Assembly (NCBI RefSeq): GCF_014650595.1
Contig: NZ_BMVG01000003.1
Coordinates: forward strand, 62,001 to 126,000
DNA: 64,000 nt
From: Streptomyces alanosinicus
Lineage (GTDB): Bacteria; Actinomycetota; Actinomycetes; Streptomycetales; Streptomycetaceae
Direction of reading: 5' to 3'
Shown: in pieces, positions 37,170 to 46,267 of the stretch
How the letters are laid out: each line of letters opens with the position of its first letter
Numbering within the stretch: position 1 is the stretch's first letter
Notes under the pieces: model-generated
The model's input: only the letters and a program-made list of their open reading frames with translations
Told to the model about the DNA's origin: nothing
Databases searched by the model: none
Position numbers and translations under genes: made by a program

Positions 37170-38738
37170 ATGGGACACGGTCGCACCACTTTGCGCACCG
37201 CAGCCGCCACAGCCGTCTCGGCGGCGCTGATCGCCGGCACCGTCGTCGGCCTGGCACCCTCGGCCCAGGCCGCCGCCCCGTCCGTCCGTTTCGTCGACAT
37301 CACCGGCGACGGCGGCACCGTGCTGAAGGCGAACGTCGTCACGCCCGCCGGCGCGGACGGCTCGCAGCGCTACCCGCTCATCGTGCTGCCCACGAGCTGG
37401 TCCCTGCCCCAGGTGGAGTACCTCGCCCAGGCCCAGAAGCTCGCCGACGCCGGTTATGTGGTGCTCACCTACAACGTGCGCGGCTTCTGGCAGTCCGGCG
37501 GCCGGATAGAAGTGGCCGGTCCGCCGGACATAGCGGACGCCTCCAAGGTCATCGACTGGGCCCTCGCCCACACTCCGGCCGACCCGGCGCACGTCGGCAT
37601 GGGCGGGGTGTCGTACGGCGCCGGGATCAGCCTGCTCGCCGCCGCGCACGACAAGCGCATCAAGGCGGTGGCGGCGCTCAGCGGCTGGGCGGACCTGGTC
37701 GCCTCGATCTACTCGGGCCGCACCCAGCACGTCCAGGCGCTCGGCGTACTGGACGGCGCGGCCACCCTCACCGGCCGGGAGAGCCCCGAACTGCGGGACA
37801 TCTTCGACAACCTGTACTCGTCGAACCTGGCCAAGGAACAGCAGATGATCGACTGGGGGCGGAAACGTTCCGCCATGACCTATGTCGACCAGCTGAACAA
37901 GAACGGCGCGGCCGTCATGCTCGCCAACGCCTGGGGCGACACCATCTTCCCGGCGAACCAGTACGCCGACTTCTACGAGAAGTTGAAGGTGCCCAAGCGC
38001 CTGGAGCTGCGCCCCGGCGACCACGCGACCGCCGAGCTGACCGGCCTGTTCGGGCTGCCCAACGACGTCTGGACGGACACCGAGCGCTGGTTCGACCACT
38101 ATCTGAAGGACGCCGACAACGGCATCGACCGCGAGCAGCCGGTCCAGCTGAAGTCCCGTAGCGCGGGGGGATACGAGGGCTACCCGGACTGGAAGTCGGT
38201 CGCCGCGACCCGCCGGAAGATCGCGCTCGCGGGCTCCACCACCATCCACGCAGGCGTGGACTCGGGCGCGGACGGCGGCATCGTGTTCCTCTCCAGCATC
38301 CTGGACCAGGTGGCCCAGCTGCCGCCCATGGCCGCGATCCCGCTGCTGCCGCGCCGCTGGGCCGCCGTCTGGCAGTCGCAGACGTACGGCAGCGCCCAGC
38401 AGGTGCGCGGCACGGCCGCCCTGCACACCACGCTCACCCCGAGCGCGGAGAGCGGCACGCTCGTGGCCTATCTGTACGACGTGGGGCCGCTCGGCGTCGG
38501 CAAGCTGGTCACGCACGCGCCGTACACCTGGCACGGGCGGACGCCCGGCGAGCCGTTCGACGTCGACCTGGATCTGTTCTCCACAGCCTACGACGTTCCC
38601 GCGGGGCACCGCCTCGCGGTCGTGGCCGACACGGTCGACCCGCTGTACATCGAGCACAACCCGTCCGGCGCGCAGCTGACCTTCTCCTCGCCCCCGGACG
38701 ACCCGTCGTACGTGTCCGTCCCCGTGCGCGAGCAGTGA
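37170..38738 (+). CDS. Secreted CocE/NonD-family alpha/beta hydrolase (S15 peptidase-like)
   Basis: A 522-residue exported hydrolase. The signal peptide ends around LAPSAQA-AA near residue 34. The alpha/beta fold starts with YPLIVLPTSWSLPQVEYL, and MGGVSYGAGISLLAA holds the nucleophile Ser in the G-x-S-x-G elbow near residue 147. NAWGDTIFPANQYADFYE and ELRPGDHATAEL probably supply the acid and His. The C-terminal jelly-roll (residues about 330-520) is the domain found in X-Pro dipeptidyl-peptidases and cocaine esterase. The substrate is unknown; extracellular peptide or ester cleavage is likely. A GAAGGAG ribosome site precedes the ATG. Confidence 0.88.
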   Translation: MGHGRTTLRTAAATAVSAALIAGTVVGLAPSAQAAAPSVRFVDITGDGGTVLKANVVTPAGADGSQRYPLIVLPTSWSLPQVEYLAQAQKLADAGYVVLTYNVRGFWQSGGRIEVAGPPDIADASKVIDWALAHTPADPAHVGMGGVSYGAGISLLAAAHDKRIKAVAALSGWADLVASIYSGRTQHVQALGVLDGAATLTGRESPELRDIFDNLYSSNLAKEQQMIDWGRKRSAMTYVDQLNKNGAAVMLANAWGDTIFPANQYADFYEKLKVPKRLELRPGDHATAELTGLFGLPNDVWTDTERWFDHYLKDADNGIDREQPVQLKSRSAGGYEGYPDWKSVAATRRKIALAGSTTIHAGVDSGADGGIVFLSSILDQVAQLPPMAAIPLLPRRWAAVWQSQTYGSAQQVRGTAALHTTLTPSAESGTLVAYLYDVGPLGVGKLVTHAPYTWHGRTPGEPFDVDLDLFSTAYDVPAGHRLAVVADTVDPLYIEHNPSGAQLTFSSPPDDPSYVSVPVREQ

Positions 38739-38799
38739 TCTCCGGCTGCCGCCGGACGAGCCTGGCCCGTGTGAACTGCTGCCCCCTGGGGGCCGGGAC

Positions 38800-39678
38800 C
38801 TAGGGTCTCGGGGCCGTGGGGGGCTCCCCACCCGGCAGCAGCGTCCCAGGCTCGGCCGCGGCGACAGCCACGGCCTCGGTCTTGGGACTGCGCTGCTCAC
38901 GGCGGGACACCCAGCCGGCGAACCACGAGAGCAGCATGCACATCCCGATGTAGATCGGCGAGATCACCATCACCACGGGGATGAACGGCAAATCGTAGTC
39001 GAGGTTGGAGGCGATCAGTTTCCCGGCATGGAGGAACTCCTCGTAGGTGATGAGATAGCCGAGGGAGGTGTCCTTCAGGGCGACCACCAACTGGCTGATG
39101 ATGGCGGGCAGCATGGCGCGTACGGCCTGCGGGACGAGGACGTGCGCCATGACCTGCGTCTTGCGCATGCCGAGCGCGAACGCGGCCTCGCGCTGGCCGC
39201 GTTCGACGGCGTTCACCCCGGAGCGGAAGACCTCGGCGAGCACCGAGCCGTTGTAGAGGGTGAGCCCGGCGACCAGCGCGGGCAGCGGCTGCACCTTCAG
39301 CGCCACGAAGATGAAGAAGATCATCACCAGTACGGGCATGGCGCGGAAGAACTCCACGACGACCGTGGCCGCCCAGCGCACGGGCCGGTGGTCCGACAGC
39401 CGGCCCGTCGCCAGCGCCCCGCCCAGGACCAGGGAGAAGGCGGCGGCGAGCCCGAAGGCCCTGAGCGTGTTGCCGAGGCCGCGCAGCAGCAGTTCCTGGA
39501 TGCCCTTGTACGCGAAGGGCATCCACTTGGTGTACGTGAACTGCCCGGTGCTGAACAGGAGATACAGCACCCAGGCGAGCAGGCCGAGGAGCACGGCGGT
39601 GGCGAGGACGCCGTAGCGGCGGTGCCGCCGCCGGGTGCGGGGACCGGGGACGTCGTACAGGGCGGTGGCGCCGGTCAT
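38800..39678 (-). CDS. gluD: Glutamate ABC transporter permease
   Basis: A 292-residue permease of the polar amino acid type (HisM/GlnP superfamily). GLGNTLRAFGLAAAFSLV begins the conserved core and the EAA loop reads EAAFALGMRKTQVMAHVLVPQAVRAMLP. A long basic N-terminus and Pro-rich C-terminus flank five or so helices. It is the last gene of gluABCD; its ATG overlaps gluC by 4 bp. The complex imports glutamate (by similarity to actinobacterial gluABCD). Confidence 0.9.
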   Translation of the reverse strand: MTGATALYDVPGPRTRRRHRRYGVLATAVLLGLLAWVLYLLFSTGQFTYTKWMPFAYKGIQELLLRGLGNTLRAFGLAAAFSLVLGGALATGRLSDHRPVRWAATVVVEFFRAMPVLVMIFFIFVALKVQPLPALVAGLTLYNGSVLAEVFRSGVNAVERGQREAAFALGMRKTQVMAHVLVPQAVRAMLPAIISQLVVALKDTSLGYLITYEEFLHAGKLIASNLDYDLPFIPVVMVISPIYIGMCMLLSWFAGWVSRREQRSPKTEAVAVAAAEPGTLLPGGEPPTAPRP

Positions 39679-40319
39679 CGCGCCACCCCCCAGGTCCGTT
39701 CCAGCTCATGGAACAGCGCGCTGATGGCGAGCGTGACGACGAGGTAGCCGAGGGCGATCCAGGCGAACGTCCAGACGATGTTGTAGCCGAGCTCGCTCAT
39801 GGTCTTGTAGGTGCCGAGCAGTTCGGTGACGCTGAAGGCGCCCGCGATCGCGGAGTTCTTGGCGAGCGCGATGAGTGTGGAGCCGATCGGCGGGATCACC
39901 GAGCGGAAGGCCTGCGGCAGCACGACCGCGCTCAGCGTCTGAGCGAAGGTCATACCGAGGCTGCGGGCCGCCTCGCCCTGTCCCGTCGGCACGGTGTTGA
40001 TGCCCGAGCGCAGCGCCTCGCAGATGAACGAGGAGGTGTAGCAGCCGAGGGCGAGGACCGCGAACACCTTGAAGGGGAGGACGAGTCCGAACCGCGGCAG
40101 TCCGAGCAGCACCGCGAAGAAGAGCAGGGTGAGCGGGGTGTTCCGCAGCACCGTGACCCACACCGTGCCGAAGACGCGCAGCGACGCGACGGGCGCGACC
40201 CGGAAGGACACCATCACGAAGCCCAGCACAAGGGCCAGCAGGGAGGAGTAGACGGTCAGTTCGACCGTGCCGAGGAAACCTTCCCAGTAGGTCGAGAGGT
40301 TGTCTGTCAGTACGTTCAT
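39675..40319 (-). CDS. gluC: Glutamate ABC transporter permease
   Basis: A 214-residue permease starting MNVLTDNLSTYWEGFLGTVE, with the EAA loop GEAARSLGMTFAQTLSAVVLP that contacts the ATPase. It pairs with the gluD product to form the membrane channel. It lies 10 bp downstream of the binding-protein gene. Confidence 0.92.
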   Translation of the reverse strand: MNVLTDNLSTYWEGFLGTVELTVYSSLLALVLGFVMVSFRVAPVASLRVFGTVWVTVLRNTPLTLLFFAVLLGLPRFGLVLPFKVFAVLALGCYTSSFICEALRSGINTVPTGQGEAARSLGMTFAQTLSAVVLPQAFRSVIPPIGSTLIALAKNSAIAGAFSVTELLGTYKTMSELGYNIVWTFAWIALGYLVVTLAISALFHELERTWGVAR

Positions 40320-40329
40320 GCCGTCCTCG

Positions 40330-41253
40330 TCAGCTCGCCGGGTAGCGGTCGATCGCGGGCGGGGCGGGGGCGGGCACGCCGGACAGGCCGAGCGTGGCCT
40401 CGTACGCCTTCTTCCAGTCGCCGTTCTTCTCCCGTGCCTCCAGCGCGTCGTCCAGGGCGAACCGCAGGGTGGTGTCGCCGTGCGGGACGCCGATGCCGTA
40501 CGGCTCCGCGGAGAAGGGCCGGCCGACGACCTTGAGCTCGCCCGGGGCCTTCGCCGCGTAGCCGATGAGGATGGCGTCGTCGGTGGTGACCGCGTCGACC
40601 TGGTAGGTGAGGAGGTTGTCGACGCACACGGAGTAGGTGTCGTAGGCCACCAGGTCCGCCTTCGGGTAGTCGGCCCTGATGCGCTGGTACGGCGTCGAAC
40701 CGGCCGCCGAGCACACGCGTCTGCCGTCGAGGTCCCGGGGGCCGTGGATGTCGTTCTCGTCCTTGCGGACCAGCAAGGACTGGCCGGCCAGGTAGTAGGG
40801 GCCGGCGAATCCGACGAGCTTCTTGCGGCCCGCGTTGACGGTGTAGGTGCCGACGTAGTAGTCGATCTGGCCGTTCTGCAGGGCGGTCTCGCGGTTGGCG
40901 GAGGCGATGGTGCGGAAGCGGACCGACTGCGGCGAAAAGCCGAGGGAGGCGGACATCATCCTGGCGATCTCGATGTCGAAGCCGGAGTAGGTGCCGGTCG
41001 CCGGGTCCTTCTCGCCCAGGTAGGGCTGGTCCTCCTTGGCGCCGACGACGAGGTGGCCGCGCCGCTTCGCCCGCTGCCAGGTGGCGGACGCGGGCAGGCG
41101 GTAGCCCTGGGCCACCTGGTAGTGCGGGAGCTTGTCGGCCGCCGGGCCCTTGCCCGGCGGGCTGCCCTCCTTGCCGCAGGCGACGGCGAGCAGCGCGAGC
41201 GCGGCGCACAGCGCGGCGCGCGGTCCGAGGGGCACCCGGGTGGTACGGAACAT
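40330..41253 (-). CDS. gluB: Glutamate-binding lipoprotein of ABC transporter
   Basis: A 307-residue solute-binding protein. The signal peptide ends in the lipobox AVAC near residue 26, so the mature protein is anchored by an acylated Cys. The type 3 binding-protein pattern is clear: GTYSGFDIEIARMMSASLG and YYVGTYTVNAGRKKLVGFAGPYY. The start MFRTTRVP at 41253 has GGGGAG eight bases upstream and is preferred to the in-frame GTG three codons earlier. Confidence 0.92.
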   Translation of the reverse strand: MFRTTRVPLGPRAALCAALALLAVACGKEGSPPGKGPAADKLPHYQVAQGYRLPASATWQRAKRRGHLVVGAKEDQPYLGEKDPATGTYSGFDIEIARMMSASLGFSPQSVRFRTIASANRETALQNGQIDYYVGTYTVNAGRKKLVGFAGPYYLAGQSLLVRKDENDIHGPRDLDGRRVCSAAGSTPYQRIRADYPKADLVAYDTYSVCVDNLLTYQVDAVTTDDAILIGYAAKAPGELKVVGRPFSAEPYGIGVPHGDTTLRFALDDALEAREKNGDWKKAYEATLGLSGVPAPAPPAIDRYPAS

Positions 41254-41270
41254 GGGTCGCACTCCCCCGG

Positions 41271-42014
41271 TCAGTGCTTGAGGATCTTGGAGAGGAAGTC
41301 CTTGGCGCGCTCGCTGCGCGGGTCGGTGAAGAACTCCTCCGGGGCGCGGTCCTCGACGATCCGTCCGTCGGCCATGAAGACGACCCGGTTGGCGGAGGCG
41401 CGGGCGAAGCCCATCTCATGGGTGACGACGACCATGGTCATGCCGTCGCGGGCGAGCTGCCGCATGACCTCCAGCACCTCGTTGATCATCTCCGGGTCGA
41501 GGGCGGAGGTGGGCTCGTCGAAGAGCATCGCCTTGGGTTCCATGGCCAGGGCGCGGGCGATGGCGACACGCTGCTGCTGACCGCCGGAGAGCTGGGCGGG
41601 GTACTTGGCCGCGTGGGCGCGGAGACCGACGCGTTCGAGCAGTTCGCGGGAGCGGCGGTCGGCCTCGTCCCTCTTGCGTCCTCGGACCTTGACCTGGGCG
41701 AGGGAGACGTTCTGCAGGACCGTCTTGTGGGCGAAGAGGTTGAAGGACTGGAAGACCATGCCGACCTCGGCGCGGAGCCGGGCGAGGGCCTTTCCCTCCT
41801 CGGGCAGCGGCCGTCCGTCGAGCGTGATGGTGCCGGACTGGACGGTCTCCAGCCGGTTGATCGTCCTGCACAGCGTGGACTTGCCCGATCCCGACGGGCC
41901 GATGACGACGACGACCTCGCCCCTGCCGACGGCGAGATCGATGTCCTTGAGGACGTGCAGTTCTCCGTAGTACTTGTTGACGCCCTGCAGCTCGATCAAC
42001 GGATCGACGGCCAT
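41271..42014 (-). CDS. gluA: Glutamate ABC transporter ATP-binding protein
   Basis: A 247-residue nucleotide-binding subunit with Walker [13 protein letters not shown], signature [15 protein letters not shown], Walker [15 protein letters not shown] and switch His VVTHEMGF. It is the first gene of the gluABCD operon. The start [10 protein letters not shown] at 42014 is chosen at the beginning of the domain; the open frame upstream has no similarity. Confidence 0.93.
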   Translation of the reverse strand: MAVDPLIELQGVNKYYGELHVLKDIDLAVGRGEVVVVIGPSGSGKSTLCRTINRLETVQSGTITLDGRPLPEEGKALARLRAEVGMVFQSFNLFAHKTVLQNVSLAQVKVRGRKRDEADRRSRELLERVGLRAHAAKYPAQLSGGQQQRVAIARALAMEPKAMLFDEPTSALDPEMINEVLEVMRQLARDGMTMVVVTHEMGFARASANRVVFMADGRIVEDRAPEEFFTDPRSERAKDFLSKILKH

Positions 42015-42146
42015 AAGCAGCCCTACCCACTCTCCGCTGTGTCGTGGTCGCCGCAAACTATCCAGCGGCCGACGGAGTTCAGGGACGACACGCACTTTTC
42101 GGGCATAAGCCGTATTTAAGCCCGGTAGGGGGCGGCAGGAGGGGGC

Positions 42147-42566
42147 TCAGGGCTCGGCGATCTCCGCGTACAGCTGGGACAGCTCGGGGACACCGCTCGC
42201 GGCCCAGTCCCGTCCGGCGCCCGCGACCTCGACCTCACGGCCGGAGGCCAGCCGGAGGACGGGCTCGCCGTCGGGGCGGATCAGCCAGGCGGCGCCGGGC
42301 ACCGTGCGCACCACGACCGTGCCCAGATACAGCCCCGCGTCATGGCCCAGCCAGGGCAGGGTCTCGGCGTCGTCGCGCCAGCGCGGGACGAGCTGGTCCA
42401 GGGCCTCCAGGGAGGCCGGGGTGTCATCGAGGCCGACGCCCGCCTCGGCCGCCTGCGAGCGGAGCAGTTCACACTCGGACAGCAGCGCGGCCACCGCCTC
42501 GGGGTCCGAGGGGAGCGCCGTGTCACCGTTCTTCTTGTGCCGGTGGCCCAGGAACGGAAGGTTCAT
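42147..42566 (-). CDS. Small hypothetical protein (DUF6278-like)
   Basis: A 139-residue protein starting MNLPFLGHRHKKNGD. It has an alpha-helical first half (VAALLSECELLRSQAAEAG) and a beta-rich second half (GLYLGTVVVRTVPGAAWLIR). From memory it resembles a Streptomyces-restricted family annotated as DUF6278; no function is known. It lies 15 bp downstream of the exonuclease gene and in the same direction. Confidence 0.7.
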   Translation of the reverse strand: MNLPFLGHRHKKNGDTALPSDPEAVAALLSECELLRSQAAEAGVGLDDTPASLEALDQLVPRWRDDAETLPWLGHDAGLYLGTVVVRTVPGAAWLIRPDGEPVLRLASGREVEVAGAGRDWAASGVPELSQLYAEIAEP

Positions 42567-42581
42567 GGACCCAGCGTGGCA

Positions 42582-43361
42582 TCAGACGTCGAGGTCGACC
42601 ACCACCGGAGCGTGATCGGACGCGCCCTTGCCCTTGCGCTCCTCGCGGTCGACGTAGGCGTCCTTGACGGCCTTCGCGAACGGTTCGTTGCCGTACACCA
42701 GGTCGATGCGCATGCCGCGGTTCTTCGGGAAGCAGAGCTGGCGGTAGTCCCAGTAGGTGTACGGGTGGTCGTACTTCAGGGGGCGGGGCACCACATCGCT
42801 CAGGCCCGCCTCGCGCAGGGCGGCCAGGGCGGCGCGCTCGGCGGGGGTGACGTGGGTGGAGCCCTCGAAGGCGGCCACGTCATAGACGTCGTCGTCGGTC
42901 GGCGCCACGTTGTAGTCACCCATGACGGCGAACGGGCGGCTGTCGCCCGCGTCGCCGGCGACGGCCGCTCTGAGGGCCTCGAACCACTGGAGCTTGTACG
43001 CGTAGTGCGGGTGCTCCACCTCGCGGCCGTTGGGGACGTACACCGACCAGACGCGGAGCGGGCCGCAGGTGGCCGAGAGGGCGCGGGGCTCCTGGGCCCC
43101 GTCGTAACCGGGGTCGCCGGGCAGGCCCCTCACGACGTCCTCGATGCCGACCCTGGAGAGCACCGCCACGCCGTTCCACCGGCCGGTGGCGTGGACCGCC
43201 GATTCATAGCCCAGTTCGCGCAGCTCGTCGAACGGGAACTGCTCCTCGGCGACCTTGGCCTCCTGCAGGCACAGCACATCGGTGCCGCTGCTCTCCAGCC
43301 AGGCCAGCAGCCTCGGAAGGCGGGCGGTGATCGAGTTCACGTTCCAGGTAGCGATGCGCAT
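42582..43361 (-). CDS. xth: Exodeoxyribonuclease III (AP endonuclease)
   Basis: A 259-residue Mg-dependent repair nuclease. MRIATWNVNSITARLPRLL starts the fold with the catalytic Asn, CLQEAKV supplies the metal Glu, VMGDYNVAP the Asp/Asn pair, and ASDHAPVVVDLDV the catalytic Asp-His at the C-terminus. It acts at abasic sites and 3' blocks in base-excision repair. Length is normal. Confidence 0.94.
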   Translation of the reverse strand: MRIATWNVNSITARLPRLLAWLESSGTDVLCLQEAKVAEEQFPFDELRELGYESAVHATGRWNGVAVLSRVGIEDVVRGLPGDPGYDGAQEPRALSATCGPLRVWSVYVPNGREVEHPHYAYKLQWFEALRAAVAGDAGDSRPFAVMGDYNVAPTDDDVYDVAAFEGSTHVTPAERAALAALREAGLSDVVPRPLKYDHPYTYWDYRQLCFPKNRGMRIDLVYGNEPFAKAVKDAYVDREERKGKGASDHAPVVVDLDV

Positions 43362-43397
43362 GTCTCACAACCTACCCGGAGGGTCTGACAACGGGCC

Positions 43398-44033
43398 TCA
43401 GAGCTCCGCCGAGGCGCCCGGGGTCAGCCGCTGGTGGTCGGTGCCGCCGAGGGCGCCGATCTGGCGGTCGTAGATCGGGCGGGCGAGGTCGGTGAGCAGG
43501 GCGTCGTGGACGTCGTAGGCGCGCTGCGGCCTCAGCTCCCGGACATAGTCGATGACCTCGGAGATCTTGTTCCATGGGGCCATCACCGGAAGCATCAGTG
43601 TCTGAACCGGCCGGTCGGGGACCGTGAGGGCGTCACCCGGGTGGAAGACCCGGCCGCCGTCGATCAGATAGCCGACGTTGGTGATGCGCGGGATGTCCGG
43701 GTGGATCACCGCGTGCAGCTCGCCGTGGACCTGGACGTCGAAGCCGGCGGCGGTGAAGGTGTCGCCGTGGCCGACGGTGTGCACCCGGCCCGGGAAGGCC
43801 GCCGTGAGCTGGTCGGCGACGGACTTCAGCGTCCAGATCTCGGCGGCCGGGTTCGCCTCCAGGGCGGCCCGCAGCCGGCCCTCGTCGAAGTGGTCCGGGT
43901 GCTCATGGGTGACCAGGACGGCGTCCGCGCCGACCGCCGCGTCCTGCTCGCTGAACCCGCCGGGATCGATGACGAGCGTCCGCCCGTCCTTCTCCAGCCG
44001 CACACAGGCATGGGACTTCTTCGTGAGCTTCAT
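43398..44033 (-). CDS. MBL-fold metallo-hydrolase
   Basis: A 211-residue metallo-beta-lactamase-fold protein. AVLVTHEHPDHFDEGRL carries the HxHxDH metal motif, and the remaining His/Asp ligands are in GELHAVIHPD and VFHPGDAL. It resembles UlaG-like hydrolases that open lactones or phosphodiesters. Start ATG at 44033 (MKLTKKSHACVRLE). The substrate is unknown. Confidence 0.9.
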   Translation of the reverse strand: MKLTKKSHACVRLEKDGRTLVIDPGGFSEQDAAVGADAVLVTHEHPDHFDEGRLRAALEANPAAEIWTLKSVADQLTAAFPGRVHTVGHGDTFTAAGFDVQVHGELHAVIHPDIPRITNVGYLIDGGRVFHPGDALTVPDRPVQTLMLPVMAPWNKISEVIDYVRELRPQRAYDVHDALLTDLARPIYDRQIGALGGTDHQRLTPGASAEL

Positions 44034-44068
44034 GGCTCCCCATCCTGCCCCGTGCGGCGGCGGACGGC

Positions 44069-45358
44069 TCACTCCGCGGGGGTGGTCTCCTCCTGTATGA
44101 CCTGCCGGGCCACCCGGAACGCGCTCTGCGCGGCCGGCGCTCCGCAGTACACGGCCGTCTGCAGCAGCACCTCCTTGATCTCGTCCGGGGTGAGCCCGTT
44201 GCGCAGGGCGGCCCGGGTGTGCACGGCCAGCTGCTCCAGGTGGCCGCCCGCGACGAGCGCGGTCAGGGTGACACAGCTGCGGGTACGGCGGTCCAGACCC
44301 GGCCGGTCCCAGATCTCGCCCCAGGCGTAGCGGGTGACGAGGTCCTGGAAGTCCCCGGTGAAGCCGTCGGACTGCGCCAGCTGCCCGTCCACGTGCGCGT
44401 CGCCCAGCACCTCCCGGCGGATCCTGAGCCCGTTCTCGTACCGGTCGGCCCGCGCGGCCGGCTGGGCCGGTACGGCGAGCGGGGCTATCTCGGCGCGCGG
44501 CATGGGCGCGGGCGCCACCGCGGGGACGGGCAGGGCCGACGCCGTCGGCAGGACCGTCTGGCCGGTGTCGTAGGGCTGCTGCCAGGCGGTGGCGAAGTGG
44601 TGCGCCAGCAGGTCGGTGACGGCCGCGGGCTGCTCGACCGGGACCAGATGGGAGGCCCCGGGGACGACCGCGAGCCGGGCGTCCGGGATGCCCGCGACCA
44701 GGGTGCGGGCCTCGGCGGGCCCGGTGACCTGGTCGTCGGAGCCGACGAGCACCAGCGTCGGTACGCCGACCCGGCCCAGCTCGGGCCGCACGTCGAAGGC
44801 GGCGAGGGCCTCGCAGGCGGCGATGTAGCAGCCCGGGTCGGTGGTGCGGACCATCTGCACCGCCCACTCGGTGATCGCCGGCTGGGCCGCGGCGAACCCG
44901 CCGGTGAACCAGCGCTCCGGGGCGGTCCGGGAGATCGGCTCCAGGCCGTTCGTACGGACGATCACCCCGCGCTGGCGGAACTCGTCGGCGGTCCCGAACC
45001 GGGGCGAGGTCGCGACCAGCGCCAGCGAGGCGAGCCGCTCGGGGTGGCGCAGGGCCAGCTCGACGCCGATCGCACCGCCCAGCGCGCAGCCCGCGTAGCC
45101 GAACCGCTGCATGCCGAGGGCGTCCAGCGTGGCCAGCAGCCGGGTGGTCAGCTCGGCGACGGAACCGGCCGGGTGGGCGGGGGCGCCGCCGTGGCCGGGC
45201 AGGTCGAACCGGAGGACTCGCCACTGTTTGGTCAGTTCCGGCACCTGACGGTCCCACATATGGCGTGTCGTGCCGAGGGAGGGTCCGAGAACCAGGACCG
45301 GGGCGCCGTCCGGCCCGTCAAAGCCGTATTCCAGGGGTTTGGTCGTCGTCGTGCTCAC
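44069..45358 (-). CDS. pcaL: Fused 3-oxoadipate enol-lactonase / 4-carboxymuconolactone decarboxylase
   Basis: A 429-residue fusion of PcaD (alpha/beta hydrolase, residues about 1-260) and PcaC (carboxymuconolactone decarboxylase, residues about 305-425), joined by a Pro/Ala linker. The PcaC part keeps the family pattern RTRSCVTLTALVAGGHLEQL and AAQSAFRVA. In the PcaD part the acid (VGSDDQVTG) and His (PGASHLVPVEQP) are present, but the nucleophile elbow reads GYAGCALGGAIG: the Ser expected in GxSxG is Ala92, after Cys91. Either the lactonase is inactive or the nucleophile has moved. No other pca genes are nearby. GTG at 45358 is used as start; an ATG six codons upstream is possible. Confidence 0.88.
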   Translation of the reverse strand: MSTTTTKPLEYGFDGPDGAPVLVLGPSLGTTRHMWDRQVPELTKQWRVLRFDLPGHGGAPAHPAGSVAELTTRLLATLDALGMQRFGYAGCALGGAIGVELALRHPERLASLALVATSPRFGTADEFRQRGVIVRTNGLEPISRTAPERWFTGGFAAAQPAITEWAVQMVRTTDPGCYIAACEALAAFDVRPELGRVGVPTLVLVGSDDQVTGPAEARTLVAGIPDARLAVVPGASHLVPVEQPAAVTDLLAHHFATAWQQPYDTGQTVLPTASALPVPAVAPAPMPRAEIAPLAVPAQPAARADRYENGLRIRREVLGDAHVDGQLAQSDGFTGDFQDLVTRYAWGEIWDRPGLDRRTRSCVTLTALVAGGHLEQLAVHTRAALRNGLTPDEIKEVLLQTAVYCGAPAAQSAFRVARQVIQEETTPAE

Positions 45359-45482
45359 CCGCTCACGGTGCCACATCTGACGGCCGGGCCTGCGCCGGGG
45401 GCGGGAGGCCGTGGGGTGAACACGTCACGCGCGCCGTTTCACGTGTCCTTCGCCTTCTCGTTCTTGTCACCGGCACCTCGCA

Positions 45483-45505
45483 TTGATCCCGGCCGCGGGG
45501 ATCAA
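45483..45505. terminator. Hairpin TTGATCCC-N7-GGGATCAA
   Basis: Perfect 8-bp stem with 7-nt GC loop, 23 bp after the stop of the minus-strand lipoprotein gene and in the leader of pcaL. It most likely ends the lipoprotein transcript; an operator role for pcaL is the alternative. Confidence 0.5.
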
Positions 45506-45527
45506 CTCCGTGGAATTCTAAGGGAGT

Positions 45528-46055
45528 TCAATGCCACAGCCAGGCCTCGGAGTCCTCCACCACGGGGGCGCAGTTCTCCTCGTGAAGGGCCGCGAGCCGT
45601 GGGTACGGGAAGGGCGTGGGCGTGCCGTCGGGTGCGACGGCCCAGGCGACCCCGGCCCTCGGCCGGGCGACGGAGACCTGCCGGGCCGGGCAGGACGGCG
45701 GCTCGGGTGCCGGGACGGGGGACGTGGACACGGGCGGTGGGCTGTAGACACAGAAGACGAGGAGCGTCGCGTCCGGCAAGGGGGGCATGGGTTCCTCGTC
45801 GCCCTCGCTCGGCTCTGTCCGCGCGGCGAGGGTTCTCGCCGCGCCCGTCCTCGCGACGGCCTGGGCGGCCGGCGGAGCGCCGCCGCCGGTTCCGGGCGGT
45901 CCGGCCGGCTCGGCGCAGAGGGAGGTGAACTCCTCGGTGGCTTCCCGCACGGCCTCGGCGTTCCAGGGCGATCCAGCGGCCGGGGGTTGTGCGGCGGTGC
46001 AGCCGGTGAGGGTGGCGGCCAGTGCGACGCCCGTCGCCAGGAAAGTTCTGCGCAT
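45528..46055 (-). CDS. Putative lipoprotein of unknown function
   Basis: A 175-residue protein with a signal peptide MRRTFLATGVALAATLTGC; the lipobox LTGC places the acylated Cys at residue 19. The mature part is Pro-rich, with four cysteines (TSLCAEP, LVFCVY, PPSCPA, EENCAP) that could form two disulfides, and ends SEAWLWH. No family is recognised. It lies directly downstream of a decayed ECF sigma factor fragment on the same strand, so it may be the orphaned target or partner of that sigma factor. Confidence 0.65.
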   Translation of the reverse strand: MRRTFLATGVALAATLTGCTAAQPPAAGSPWNAEAVREATEEFTSLCAEPAGPPGTGGGAPPAAQAVARTGAARTLAARTEPSEGDEEPMPPLPDATLLVFCVYSPPPVSTSPVPAPEPPSCPARQVSVARPRAGVAWAVAPDGTPTPFPYPRLAALHEENCAPVVEDSEAWLWH

Positions 46056-46115
46056 TCCGTCCGTCTCTCGAAAGGTCTTCGGCAAGAGGCCCAACGACGT
46101 GGTCCCTACGGCGAT

Positions 46116-46245
46116 TCAGGCGCACTGGGGTACGAGTCCGTGCCGCTGCGGAATCGGCCGGAGGGTGCGTATCGCGTAGTGGGTGCGGGATTTCACCGTG
46201 CCCACGGGCACCCCGATGTGGTTCGCGGCGATGCGGTGGGCACGC
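46116..46245 (-). pseudogene. Remnant of ECF sigma factor (region 4)
   Basis: On the minus strand the codons RAHRIAANHIGVPVGTVKSR followed by THYAIRTLR match the region 4.2 HTH of ECF sigma factors, where families read LGVPVGTVKSRTHYALRALR. The frame stops at 46116 after a degraded tail and has an in-frame stop just upstream near 46255, so regions 2 and 3 are missing. It is too short to act as a sigma factor. The lipoprotein gene begins 60 bp downstream on the same strand. Confidence 0.75.
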
Positions 46246-46267
46246 GGAGAGCGTCATCTGCCGCGGG

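Noticed and set aside
44219..45928. Plus-strand gene between 44.2 and 45.9 kb
   Set aside because: Antisense of pcaL and the lipoprotein gene, no similarity; the gap 45359-45527 holds only the hairpin at 45483.
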